Source: Rhodanobacter sp. DHB23 (GTDB lineage: Bacteria > Pseudomonadota > Gammaproteobacteria > Xanthomonadales > Rhodanobacteraceae). Taken from it: a stretch of 64,000 bases of DNA. Made by a program: the position numbers and the translations under genes. Positions 1 through 8,135 of this stretch are shown here, piece after piece. Location of the stretch: contig NZ_JACYXK010000028.1 of NCBI RefSeq assembly GCF_014842975.1, forward strand, positions 248,001-312,000, in the 5' to 3' direction. Under the pieces are notes generated by a model. The model was given only the letters and a program-made list of their open reading frames with translations. It was not told the DNA's origin and ran no database searches. How positions within the stretch are numbered: the first letter of the stretch is position 1; the number at the start of each line of letters is the position of its first letter.

Positions 1-331
1 AGCGCTCGAAGCCGCCGGCCACGGAACGCACGTCGCGGTAGCCCATGCGCTGCAGGGTTTCCGCTGCCAGCAACGAACGCACGCCGCTGCCGCACAAGGT
101 GAGGATGGGACGCGCGCGATCCGGCTCGGCCTGCTCGATGCGCAGCTCCAGGAAGCCACGCGACAAGCCCAGCGCAGCCGCGGGCATGCCGGCGGCGCGT
201 TCGCCGTCCTCGCGCACGTCGACCAGCAAGGCGCCTTGCGCCTGCTGCGCGAGTGCATCGGCGGGTGACAGTTCGGGGATGCGGCCGCGGAGCTCGGCCA
301 GCAGGGTGTCGCGATGGGTAGGCGCAGGCAT
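1..331 (-). CDS. Rhodanese-like domain protein, probably the N-terminus of a MoeB/ThiF-type enzyme (partial)
   Basis: The visible 110 residues start at an ATG at 331 and run off the left edge. They form a rhodanese fold: a strand ending in LLVDVRED, a helix, and the active-site loop CGSGVR, whose cysteine would carry a persulfide, followed by LQRMGYRDVRSVAGGFER. In xanthomonads such a domain is often fused to a HesA/MoeB/ThiF adenylyltransferase that activates sulfur-carrier proteins for molybdopterin or thiamine synthesis. The window ends before that part, so a stand-alone sulfurtransferase is equally possible. The rhodanese call is secure; the fusion is inference. It is followed upstream by a short gap and then der, also on the minus strand. 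Confidence 0.8.
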   Translation of the reverse strand, partial: MPAPTHRDTLLAELRGRIPELSPADALAQQAQGALLVDVREDGERAAGMPAAALGLSRGFLELRIEQAEPDRARPILTLCGSGVRSLLAAETLQRMGYRDVRSVAGGFER

Positions 332-390
332 GCCGACAGTGTAGCGCGGGTCTCCCCTTCGCCCTTGGCGGAGGGGAGGCAACACCGCGC

Positions 391-1794
391 CTACTTCTTG
401 CGCTTCTTCATCTCGCGGATCATGCGCTGGCGCTTGCGCATCTGGCCTTCGGTGAGCACGTTCTTCTTGCCGGCATAGGGGTTCTCGCCTTCGCGGAACA
501 GGATGCGGATGGACGTGCCTTCGAGCTTGTAGCGTTTGCGGAAGAAGTTCTCGAGGTAGCGCTGGTAGGCCGGTGCGATGTGCTTGGTGCGGCTGCCGTG
601 GATCACGATGGTGGGCGGGTTGCTGCCACCGGGATGGGCGAAGCGCAGCTTGGGCGCGTGCCCGCGGACCAGCGGTGGCTGGTAGTTCTGGTAGGCCTTT
701 TCCAGCGAGCGGGTGAGGTCGGACGAATTCAGCTCCCGGGTCGCGGAAGCGTGCGCGCGCACGATGGCGCGCATCAGCTCGCGCAGGCCCGAGCCGTGCA
801 TGGCGGAGATGTAGACGTGCTTCGCCCAGTCCACGAACTGCAGGCGGCGCGCGAGCGCCTCCTGGCAGCGCTCGCGCTGGTAGGCGTCGAGGCCGTCCCA
901 CTTGTTCACCGCGATCACCAGCGCCCTGCCCTCGTCCAGCGCGTGGCCGATCAGGGTGAGGTCCTGGTCGGCGAGGTTCTCGCGCGCGTCGATCATCATC
1001 ACCACGACCTGCGCGGCGGCCATCGACTGCAGCGTCTTGATGACGCTGAACTTCTCCACCGCCTCCTCGACGCGCGCGCGGCGGCGCACGCCGGCGGTGT
1101 CGATCAGGGTGTACTTGCGACCGTCCCGTTCCAGCGGCACGCGGATCGGGTCGCGCGTGGTGCCCGCCACGTCGGAGACGATCAGGCGATCTTCGCCGAG
1201 CAGGCGGTTGACCAGGGTGGACTTGCCCGCGTTCGGGCGGCCGACGATGGCGACGCGGATGCTGTCGCCCTCGACCGGCGCGAGTTCTTCGTGCGCGTCT
1301 TCCGGCAACAGCGGTTGCAGCGCGGCGAGCAGGCGGTCGGTGCCGCGGTTGTGCGCGGCCGACAGCGGCAGCGTGGCGGCGATGCCGAAGACGGCGAATT
1401 CGGCCAGCGCGGACTGCTCGTCGAGGCCGTCGGTCTTGTTGACCGCGACGATGATCGGCTTGCCGCTGCGGCGCAGCTCGTCGAGGATGCTGCGGTCCTG
1501 CGGCAGCAGGCCGTCGCGCGCATCCACCACGAACAGCAGCGCCTGCGCCTCGTCGATGGCAAGGCGTACCTGCTGCGCGGTGAGCGCATCCAGGCCTTCT
1601 TCCACGCCGGAGAGACCGCCGGTATCGACCACCACGAACGGCCGCTCCTCGACGAGGTGGCAGACGCCGTAGTGGCGGTCGCGGGTGACGCCCGGCAGGT
1701 CGGCCACCAGGGCGTCGCGGCTGCGCGTCAGCGCGTTGAACAGGGTCGATTTACCGACGTTGGGGCGACCGACCAGGGCGACGACGGGCAGCAT
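391..1794 (-). CDS. der: GTPase Der (EngA), ribosome assembly
   Basis: 467 residues, normal length for Der. It has two tandem Era-like G domains: P-loop GRPNVGKST at residues 9-17 and a second, GRPNAGKST, near residue 184. Each has its own DxxG (DTGG, DTAG) and NKxD (NKTD, NKWD). A C-terminal KH-like domain ends in a lysine/arginine-rich tail. Der binds the 50S subunit and is needed for its late maturation. The ATG at 1794 is 23 bases downstream of the bamB stop, so der is the last gene of the ndk-to-der cluster, the same end position as in E. coli. Confidence 0.97.
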   Translation of the reverse strand: MLPVVALVGRPNVGKSTLFNALTRSRDALVADLPGVTRDRHYGVCHLVEERPFVVVDTGGLSGVEEGLDALTAQQVRLAIDEAQALLFVVDARDGLLPQDRSILDELRRSGKPIIVAVNKTDGLDEQSALAEFAVFGIAATLPLSAAHNRGTDRLLAALQPLLPEDAHEELAPVEGDSIRVAIVGRPNAGKSTLVNRLLGEDRLIVSDVAGTTRDPIRVPLERDGRKYTLIDTAGVRRRARVEEAVEKFSVIKTLQSMAAAQVVVMMIDARENLADQDLTLIGHALDEGRALVIAVNKWDGLDAYQRERCQEALARRLQFVDWAKHVYISAMHGSGLRELMRAIVRAHASATRELNSSDLTRSLEKAYQNYQPPLVRGHAPKLRFAHPGGSNPPTIVIHGSRTKHIAPAYQRYLENFFRKRYKLEGTSIRILFREGENPYAGKKNVLTEGQMRKRQRMIREMKKRKK

Positions 1795-1817
1795 GGCAGT
1801 TCATTGGTTCCTGACGA

Positions 1818-3047
1818 TCAGTGCGCGCCGAGGCGGTAGGCGCCGATATGGCCCTTCACGTCCTCGATGTACACGGTGTCGCCCACCACCAGCGGCTGGG
1901 CCTGGATCGGCTTCTTGGACAGGCGGATGCGCGCGGCCAATGCGCCATCGCTGGCCTGCAGCCAATGCACGAAGCCGTAGGCATCCGCGACCACCACGTA
2001 GTTGCCCTGCAGCGCGGGGCCGGTGAGCCAGCGGTACTTGAGCTTGGCGTTCTTCCACATGTCCGAGCCGCTGCTGCGGTCGAACGACCACACCTCGCCC
2101 TGGTCGTCGACGCCGTAGAGGGCCGTGCCGCCGAGCGCCAGCGAGGTGTAGGTGGAGAACGGATGCGACCACAGCGGGCGGCCGCTGGGGCCGTCGATCG
2201 CGGTGAGGTCACCGTGGTAGGCGGAGCCGTACAGCGTGCTGCCGTCGAGCAGGATCGTGCCGTCGGCGTCGTTGAGGCGCTCGATGTCGGTGCGACCCTC
2301 GCCGTTGGCCAGCCGCTGTTCCCACAGCTTCTCGCCGTTGTCCTGGCGCAGCGCGACCAGCTTGCCGTCGTCGCTGCCGATGAACACCACGCCGTTCGCG
2401 GCCAGCGGCGTGCCGTAGCCACGCAGGCTGAGTGCGGGCACGGTGCCCTGGTCGTACACCCAGCGGCGCTTGCCGGTGGCGGCGTCGAGGCCGTACACGC
2501 GGCCGTCCTGCGTGCGGGCGATCACCAGGTCGCCGCTGATCGCCGGGGCGGCGACCACTTCGGAATCCAGTTCGGACGACCACAACGGGCTGCCGTCCTT
2601 CGGGCTCATGCCGTAGACATAGCCGTCCAGCGTCCCCACCGCCAGCAGGTCGCCGGCGACGGCCGGGCTGCCGGCGTAGGAGCCGTTGGGGATCTCCTTC
2701 CCTTTCTTGCCGCTGCCAAGGCCGAACCAGCCCTTCTTGACCTTGGTGGTCTTTTCCCACAACTGCTTGCCGCTGGCGGCGTCGAACGCGGCGATCTTGC
2801 CGTCGGTGCTCACCGCATACAGCACGCCGTCAACCACGACCGGGCGCAGGCGCACGCCGCTGATGCCGGCACCGTCGCCAATGCGCGCCGTCCACACCTT
2901 GCTGACCTGCACGGTGGGCGTGAAGTGCTTGTCCAGCGGCGTGGGCGGCTCGATGTTCTTCTTCTTGAACGAATTGCAGCCGGCCGCCAGCAATGCCAGC
3001 GAACCCAGGGCCAGCAGCCATGCGCTCTTCTTCACCACGTCTTTCAT
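1818..3047 (-). CDS. bamB: Outer membrane protein assembly factor BamB
   Basis: 409-residue lipoprotein. The signal peptide ends in the lipobox LLAAGC, so the mature protein is lipidated at about Cys24 and sits on the inner face of the outer membrane. The rest is a series of PQQ-type beta-propeller blades, seen as recurring W/Y-x-aliphatic strands such as GKQLWEKTT, GSPLWSSEL, GKRRWVYD and GEKLWEQR. BamB supports the BamA insertase in beta-barrel protein assembly. Its ATG overlaps the stop of the upstream TPR gene in an ATGA motif, implying translational coupling. Length and neighbours (yfgM-like, der) fit the family. Confidence 0.95.
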   Translation of the reverse strand: MKDVVKKSAWLLALGSLALLAAGCNSFKKKNIEPPTPLDKHFTPTVQVSKVWTARIGDGAGISGVRLRPVVVDGVLYAVSTDGKIAAFDAASGKQLWEKTTKVKKGWFGLGSGKKGKEIPNGSYAGSPAVAGDLLAVGTLDGYVYGMSPKDGSPLWSSELDSEVVAAPAISGDLVIARTQDGRVYGLDAATGKRRWVYDQGTVPALSLRGYGTPLAANGVVFIGSDDGKLVALRQDNGEKLWEQRLANGEGRTDIERLNDADGTILLDGSTLYGSAYHGDLTAIDGPSGRPLWSHPFSTYTSLALGGTALYGVDDQGEVWSFDRSSGSDMWKNAKLKYRWLTGPALQGNYVVVADAYGFVHWLQASDGALAARIRLSKKPIQAQPLVVGDTVYIEDVKGHIGAYRLGAH

Positions 3048-3694
3048 GCACCCTGCTTCCCGGCCACGGCCAGATCGTCGATTTTCATCTGCAGGACGGC
3101 GTGTTGCGGCGCGTCCTCACCCAATGCCGCCATCGCCGCCTGGTAGGCCTTGCGTGCGTCGTCGGCGCGTCCCAGCTTGACCAGCGCGTCGCCTCGGAGT
3201 TCCTGGTTCATGCCGGCGTAGTCGCCGGCCGGCATGGTTTCCAGCGTGGCCAGCGCAGCCTGGCCATCGCCCTTCGCCAACTGGACGCGGGCGATGCGCA
3301 ACTGCACCAGCGACTTCAGCACCGGACTGCCGGCATGCGCCACGGCCCATTGCAGCGAAACGATGGCCTTGTCGAACTGCTTGTCCTGCACTTGCTGCTT
3401 CGCGCGGTCACTGACCGCGAACAGCGCATACGGCGACTTGGCGTAATCCTTCATCAGCTCATCGGTGAAGGCCGTTGCCGCTTCCGGCTTGCCGCTGGCG
3501 AGCGCCACGTCCGCCTGCTGGTACAGCGTGGCAGCGGCAGCCTCGTTGTTGGCCTGGTGCTTGCGCCACTGCTGCAGGCCGAAGATGCCGACCAGACCGA
3601 TCGCGATGCCGACGGCGATGGAGAGGCCGTTTTCGCGCAGCCATTTCTGGACACGTTCGCTTTGTTCGTAATCGTCGTATGCGTCGAATGCCAT
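3044..3694 (-). CDS. YfgM-like tetratricopeptide membrane protein
   Basis: 216 residues. A short cytoplasmic N-terminus (MAFDAYDDYEQSERVQKWLR) is followed by one membrane span at about residues 24-42 and a periplasmic region with TPR-like helices (AATLYQQADVALASGKPEAA, AIVSLQWAVAHAGSP, LGRADDARKAYQAAMAALGED). This matches the YfgM family, an ancillary factor of the Sec translocon that works with periplasmic chaperones. It overlaps bamB by four bases. In E. coli hisS and ispG sit between rodZ and yfgM; here they are absent and only a 145-base gap separates the genes. Confidence 0.85.
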   Translation of the reverse strand: MAFDAYDDYEQSERVQKWLRENGLSIAVGIAIGLVGIFGLQQWRKHQANNEAAAATLYQQADVALASGKPEAATAFTDELMKDYAKSPYALFAVSDRAKQQVQDKQFDKAIVSLQWAVAHAGSPVLKSLVQLRIARVQLAKGDGQAALATLETMPAGDYAGMNQELRGDALVKLGRADDARKAYQAAMAALGEDAPQHAVLQMKIDDLAVAGKQGA

Positions 3695-3767
3695 GCTTCA
3701 CCGTTCGTGGGTGCCGCGCACGCGATGCGCACGCAAGCCGGAGGCGGAAAAACAGCCCGCCTTCACC

Positions 3768-3789
3768 CTTCGCCCGAAGCCGGGCGAAG
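3768..3789 (-). terminator. Hairpin downstream of rodZ-like gene
   Basis: Perfect 9-bp stem CTTCGCCCG/CGGGCGAAG with a 4-base loop in the rodZ/yfgM gap. On the minus strand a T5 stretch lies about 15 bases further on, next to a second small GGCGG/CCGCC stem. It may end or attenuate the ndk-rodZ transcript, but there is no U-run directly after the stem, so terminator strength is uncertain. Confidence 0.4.
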
Positions 3790-3839
3790 AATGGACAAGC
3801 ATAACCGAAATGGATGGTTCGCAGGCGCGGCAGGACGCG

Positions 3840-4862
3840 TCAGAGGCTGGTCGCCGCGGCCTTGCCGTCGGCAATGCGCATGTGGAAATGCGCCACGTTG
3901 GCATGGCGCAACGCATCGAGCGCCACGGGCTGACCATCGATGCTCACCTGCGCGCCGTCGGCGTTGCCGATGCGCACGTCCAGCGGCTGGTCGCTGCGCC
4001 AGGTCTTGCTGGTTCCGGCGGGCAACAAGCCGTATTGCAGTCGCGAGCCATCCTGCCCCACGACCTCGACCCAACTGGCCGCGTCGAGATCCAGCGTGAT
4101 GCCGTGGCTGCCGGTACCGACGACGGCCGCGGTCGCCGCCGTGCCGGCGGCCGCAGGGGCACTGGTTTTCGGCGCAGACAGGCTGGCGTCGCCCATGTTC
4201 GGGAACGGCGCCATCGAGGCCATCAACGGCTGGTCATTGGCGGGTTGCGCGGCCGGCGCCTTCGCGACGGTGGCGGCTGGCGCATCCGGCTGCCTGGCAG
4301 GCGCCGCGACCTGCTGCGCATCCTGCTGCGCCACGGGCGAAGCATCCAGCGGAGTCAGGTGGCTGAGGTCGCGATCCAGCGTGCTGCGCACGCCGAACCA
4401 GATCGTGGGTACCGCGATGACCAGGGTCAGCACCACGTAGGTGGCGGCGGTGGCGTAGCGGTCGAACAGGAAACGCGAATGCGAAATGCCGCCAGTGGCG
4501 ACGAGTGTCGGCTCGACGCTGCGGACACGCGCCAGCTCGGCCTGGATCACCGCGTCGTCGAGGCCGAGGTACTGCCCGTACTTGCCGATGTAGCTGGCCA
4601 GGTAGACGCGCGAATCGAGGTCGTCGTGCCCGCCTTGCTCCAGCCTGCGCAGGACGCGCAATGGCAGCTTCAGGGCATGGGCGCAGGTTTCCAGATCTAG
4701 CCGGCGTGCCTCGCGTGCAGCGCGCAGTCGACTGCCGAAGGCGAGGTCAGGGTCGACGTATCCGGCCAGGGAAATGGTGGCTTCCGTGTTTCCAGCCTGC
4801 TCGGCGAACAGGTCGGGCGCGGCCGGGTCCTGGTCAGGCTGGGAGGGATGCATGTTGTTCAT
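3840..4862 (-). CDS. RodZ-like protein (HTH plus DUF4115)
   Basis: 340 residues with the RodZ layout. An N-terminal helix-turn-helix of the HTH_25 type lies at about residues 38-105 (FGSRLRAAREARRLDLETCAHALKLPLRVLRRLEQG). A single membrane span sits near 138-155 (YVVLTLVIAVPTIWFGV), followed by an Ala/Pro-rich linker and a C-terminal DUF4115 beta domain (ASWVEVVGQDGSRLQYGLL). RodZ links MreB to the elongasome and helps keep rod shape. Its start overlaps the pilF stop by four bases. The gene position between pilF and yfgM/bamB is the conserved rodZ location. Whether it controls shape in this organism is inferred from family and synteny. Confidence 0.85.
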   Translation of the reverse strand: MNNMHPSQPDQDPAAPDLFAEQAGNTEATISLAGYVDPDLAFGSRLRAAREARRLDLETCAHALKLPLRVLRRLEQGGHDDLDSRVYLASYIGKYGQYLGLDDAVIQAELARVRSVEPTLVATGGISHSRFLFDRYATAATYVVLTLVIAVPTIWFGVRSTLDRDLSHLTPLDASPVAQQDAQQVAAPARQPDAPAATVAKAPAAQPANDQPLMASMAPFPNMGDASLSAPKTSAPAAAGTAATAAVVGTGSHGITLDLDAASWVEVVGQDGSRLQYGLLPAGTSKTWRSDQPLDVRIGNADGAQVSIDGQPVALDALRHANVAHFHMRIADGKAAATSL

Positions 4863-5656
4863 GGATTGCTGGCGGTGGCTTTCATTGCGCGGGCCTGCTC
4901 CGAATCCGGGAACTGGCTCTGCAAATGCCTGAGATAGGTCTGGGCTGCATCCGTATGGCCCAAGCGCGATTCGATATCGTAACCAAGCTTGAGGGAGGCC
5001 GCAGTCGGCTTGCCCAACGCATCGAAGCGCTGGATGAAAGCCGCGGCACGAAATGCATCCCCCTGCTTGTAGAGTACTTCGGCAAGCTGGAAAAGTGCAT
5101 CGCCATTGCCCGGATTTCGCGCGATTGCATCACGGAAACTCGCTTCCGCACCGGCCTGGTCGCCCATCTGCAGCTGGCAGATGCCGGCGTTGGTGAGGGC
5201 CACGTCCGGCGTGGCGTAGAACGGGTCGGCCACGGCCTTCTTGAAATAGCCGATGGACTCCTGCGGCTTGCCGGTGCGGCACAGGAACTGGCCGAGGTTG
5301 TTGTTCACGTCGCCCTTGTCCGGGGCCAGTGCAACCGCTTGACGATAGTTGGCCTCGGCCTCGGGAAGCTTGTTGATCTTCTCGTAGACGAACGCGATCA
5401 CGGTGTGGGCCGGTATGTAGTTCGGATCGAACTGCAGGGCCAGCTTCAATTTCTCCAGCGCCCCCTCCAGGTTGCCGGCGGCAAGGTAATGCTGGGCCAG
5501 GTCGGTATGGATGCGGGCGGCATCCTTGAGTTGGTCGGCCTTGCTGGTCTTGGGGATGTTGTCGGTCGGTCCGGGACCATTGCCGTCGTTGTGCACTGTC
5601 ACGCAGCCGGCAAGCGCCAGCGCCAGGCTGATTCCGATCAGCGGTCTACAGCGCAT
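4859..5656 (-). CDS. pilF: Type IV pilus biogenesis/stability lipoprotein PilF (PilW)
   Basis: 265 residues. The N-terminal signal peptide ends in the lipobox ALAGC (lipidated Cys18), then come about six TPR helices ([56 protein letters not shown] and others). PilF is the outer-membrane pilotin that takes PilQ secretin subunits to the outer membrane for pilus assembly. The start lies 11 bases inside the rlmN gene and the stop overlaps rodZ, so this is a compact operon. The length matches the family. Confidence 0.93.
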   Translation of the reverse strand: MRCRPLIGISLALALAGCVTVHNDGNGPGPTDNIPKTSKADQLKDAARIHTDLAQHYLAAGNLEGALEKLKLALQFDPNYIPAHTVIAFVYEKINKLPEAEANYRQAVALAPDKGDVNNNLGQFLCRTGKPQESIGYFKKAVADPFYATPDVALTNAGICQLQMGDQAGAEASFRDAIARNPGNGDALFQLAEVLYKQGDAFRAAAFIQRFDALGKPTAASLKLGYDIESRLGHTDAAQTYLRHLQSQFPDSEQARAMKATASNP

Positions 5657-6797
5657 GCGTCACTCCTTGTTCCACACGTTGGCGAATTTCCGCACTGCGG
5701 CGGGTACGGTCGTTCACCTGCCCGGCCAGCTGGCCGCAGGCGGCATCGATGTCGTCGCCGCGGGTGCGGCGCAGCATGGTGAGTATGCCGGCGTTGAGCA
5801 ACTGGGTCTGGAACGCGCGGATGGCCTCGGCGTCCGAGCGCTCGAAGCGCGTACCCGGGAAGGGGTTGAACGGGATCAGGTTGACCTTGCAGGTCGGCAG
5901 CTTGCGCATGAAGCGGATCAGCTGCTTCGCATGCTCGGGCTGGTCGTTCACGCCCTTCATCAAGGTGTATTCGAAGGTGATCGAGGTACGCGGCTTGCGT
6001 GCGATCCAGCGCTGGCAGGCGGCGGTGAGCTCGGCCAGCGGGTAACGCTTGTTGAGCGGCACCAGCTCGGTGCGCAGCTCGTCGTTGGCCGCGTGCAGCG
6101 ACACCGCCAGCGACACGTCGATGACGTCCGACAGCTTGTCGATCATCGGCACCATGCCGGCGGTGGACAGCGTGACGCGCTTGGACGCCAGGCCGAAGCC
6201 CAGGTCATCGCGCATCAGGCTCATCGCGCGCACCACGTTGTCGAAGTTCGCCAGCGGCTCGCCCATGCCCATCATCACCACGTTGGTGATGCGGCGGTTC
6301 TGGTGGGTGACGTTGCCCAGGTGCTTCGCCGCCACCCACATCTGGCCGATGATCTCGGCGGTGGCGAGGTTGCGGTTGAAACCCTGCGCGCCGGTGGAGC
6401 AGAACTGGCAGTTCAGCGCGCAGCCGATCTGCGAGGACACGCACAGCGTGCCGCGGGTGGGCTCAGGGATGTACACCGCCTCCACCGCGTTGCGGCCATC
6501 CATGCCCAGCAGCCACTTGTGCGTACCGTCCGCGGCGGCCTTGTCGACCAGGGTCTGCGGCGGTCCGACGTGGCAGCTCGCCTCGAGCTTGGCGCGCAGC
6601 GCCTTGCCCACGTCGGTCATGTTCGCGAAGTCGGACTCGAGGTGGTGGTAGATCCACTTCATCACCTGCTCGGCGCGATACGGCTTCTCGCCGAGCTGCG
6701 CGAAGAAATCGCGCAGCCCCTGGCGATCGTAGTCGAGCAGGTTGACCTTGCCGGCGGTGCCGGACTGGTCGGATGAAATGGTGGCTACCTCGGTCAC
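5646..6797 (-). CDS. rlmN: Dual-specificity 23S rRNA/tRNA (adenine-C2) methyltransferase RlmN
   Basis: 383-residue radical-SAM enzyme that methylates A2503 of 23S rRNA and A37 of some tRNAs at C2. The 4Fe-4S site CxxxCxxC is present as CALNCQFC (Cys126, 130, 133). The [10 protein letters not shown] motif and the C-terminal AACGQLAG loop, with the catalytic cysteine, follow the family. The start codon used here is GTG ([11 protein letters not shown]); no earlier start is plausible because ndk ends six bases upstream. It is cotranscribed with ndk and pilF. Confidence 0.97.
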   Translation of the reverse strand: MTEVATISSDQSGTAGKVNLLDYDRQGLRDFFAQLGEKPYRAEQVMKWIYHHLESDFANMTDVGKALRAKLEASCHVGPPQTLVDKAAADGTHKWLLGMDGRNAVEAVYIPEPTRGTLCVSSQIGCALNCQFCSTGAQGFNRNLATAEIIGQMWVAAKHLGNVTHQNRRITNVVMMGMGEPLANFDNVVRAMSLMRDDLGFGLASKRVTLSTAGMVPMIDKLSDVIDVSLAVSLHAANDELRTELVPLNKRYPLAELTAACQRWIARKPRTSITFEYTLMKGVNDQPEHAKQLIRFMRKLPTCKVNLIPFNPFPGTRFERSDAEAIRAFQTQLLNAGILTMLRRTRGDDIDAACGQLAGQVNDRTRRSAEIRQRVEQGVTHAL

Positions 6798-6803
6798 AAC
6801 TAC

Positions 6804-7229
6804 TTACCGGCCATGCACTTCAGTCGAAGCGAAGAAATAAGCGATCTCGACCGCGGCCGTCTCGGCGGCGTCGGAACCATGCACGGCATTCGCGTCGATG
6901 GAGTCGGCGAAGTCGGCACGGATCGTGCCCGGCGCGGCTTCCTTCGGGTTGGTGGCGCCCATCAGGTCGCGGTGCTTGAGCACGGCGTTCTCGCCCTGCA
7001 GCACCTGGATCATCACCGGGCCGGAGATCATGAAATCCACCAACGCCTTGAAGAACGGACGCTCCTTGTGCACCGCGTAGAAGCCTTCGGCTTCGGCACG
7101 CGACAGCTGCTTCTGCTTGGCGGCGACGACCTTGAGGCCGGCCTTCTCGAAACGGGCGTAGATCTCGCCGATCACGTTCTTGGCGACGGCGTCGGGCTTG
7201 ATGATGGAAAGGGTGCGCTCCAGCGCCAT
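6804..7229 (-). CDS. ndk: Nucleoside diphosphate kinase
   Basis: 141 residues, full length for Ndk. It transfers phosphate from NTPs to NDPs through a phosphohistidine, here the His in NAVHGSD. The N-terminus [15 protein letters not shown] and the motif RDLMGATNP are diagnostic. It heads the minus-strand cluster ndk-rlmN-pilF-rodZ. The upstream region to 7378 is shared with the divergent fatty-acid operon; a TAGAAT-like -10 lies on the minus strand at 7332-7337, without a clear -35. Confidence 0.97.
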   Translation of the reverse strand: MALERTLSIIKPDAVAKNVIGEIYARFEKAGLKVVAAKQKQLSRAEAEGFYAVHKERPFFKALVDFMISGPVMIQVLQGENAVLKHRDLMGATNPKEAAPGTIRADFADSIDANAVHGSDAAETAAVEIAYFFASTEVHGR

Positions 7230-7378
7230 GGGTGTGCTCCGGTAATGGGATGAAAGTGTGTGCGGTCGGCATCGTGCCGCGGGCGGCCAAAACCGACTCG
7301 GAATGCGGGTTTAGAACGCGAAGTTTGACAGATTCTATCCCATTCGCAAGTTGACGACGGGGCTTCCGGCCACCCCGT

Positions 7379-7408
7379 TTGACGCCGACCAATCCGCCCG
7401 CGTATGCT
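7379..7408 (+). promoter_or_regulatory. Sigma-70 promoter of the psrA-fadBA operon
   Basis: A -35 TTGACG at 7379-7384 and a -10 TATGCT at 7403-7408 are separated by 18 bases. The -10 ends exactly where the palindromic operator begins, so the predicted start site (about 7415) lies inside the operator. The geometry is that of an autorepressed promoter. Confidence 0.7.
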
Positions 7409-7422
7409 CAAACGATCGTTTG
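7409..7422 (+). promoter_or_regulatory. PsrA-type operator CAAACGATCGTTTG
   Basis: Perfect 14-bp palindrome that fits the published PsrA consensus (C/G)AAAC-N4-GTTT(G/C). It directly follows the -10 box of the operon that encodes a PsrA-like repressor and beta-oxidation enzymes. A one-mismatch copy lies in front of fadH at 35938-35951. Binding by the adjacent regulator, relieved by long-chain acyl-CoA or fatty acid, is inferred from the family. Confidence 0.8.
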
Positions 7423-7445
7423 AATCCTTCCCCTGGCCACGTGGG

Positions 7446-8072
7446 ATGACGCTACCCGTGAACCGCACCGGCTCCACCAAGGAACGCATACTCGGCGCCG
7501 CCGAGACCCTGTTCGCCCAGCGCGGCTTCGATGGCGCTTCGCTGCGCCAGCTGACCAGCGCCGCCGGAGTCAACCTCGCCGCGGTCAACTACCACTTCGG
7601 CTCCAAGGAAAAACTGGTCGAGCAGGTGTTCCGGCGCCGGCTGGATACGCTGAACGCCCAGCGCCTGGCCGCGCTGGCCAAGGTGGCCGGCCAGCCCGAC
7701 ACGCGGCTGGAGGACGTGCTCGACGCCTTCATCCGCCCTGCCCTGGAGCTGTCGCACGAGGACGAGGGTTCGCTGTTCATGCGCGTGCTGGCGCGCGCCT
7801 TCGCCGAGCACGACGACGGCCTGCGCAAGTTCCTGTCCGAGAACTACGGCCACGTGATGCGCCAGTTCACCGCCGAGTTCGCCCGCCTGCTGCCGCGGCT
7901 GAGCAAGGAAGAACTGTACTGGCGCATCGACCTGGCGACCGGCGCGCTGACCCATGCCATGTCCGGCTTCGGCATCATCCAGCGCAAGAGCGACGTCAGC
8001 GAACGCGCCCACCGCGAGCAGACCGTGCAGCACCTGATCCGCTTCGCCGCCGCCGGACTCAACGCCAGCTGA
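7446..8072 (+). CDS. TetR-family regulator, PsrA-like (fatty-acid responsive)
   Basis: About 208 residues from the ATG at 7446. An earlier in-frame ATG at 7404 lies inside the -10 box and upstream of the operator, so it is unlikely to be translated. The N-terminal HTH reads STKERILGAAETLFAQRGFDGASLRQLT and is followed by the PsrA signature AGVNLAAVNYHFGSKEKLVEQVF. The rest is a helical ligand domain. PsrA proteins repress their own gene and beta-oxidation genes and release DNA on binding fatty acyl ligands. It is 63 bases from fadB and transcribed with it. Exact ligand unknown. Confidence 0.85.
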   Translation: MTLPVNRTGSTKERILGAAETLFAQRGFDGASLRQLTSAAGVNLAAVNYHFGSKEKLVEQVFRRRLDTLNAQRLAALAKVAGQPDTRLEDVLDAFIRPALELSHEDEGSLFMRVLARAFAEHDDGLRKFLSENYGHVMRQFTAEFARLLPRLSKEELYWRIDLATGALTHAMSGFGIIQRKSDVSERAHREQTVQHLIRFAAAGLNAS

Positions 8073-8135
8073 TTTCACCGCACGGCCACCTTGATCGACC
8101 TCGTTCCGCAAGCCGTCCTTCACCCGGAGACTTCC

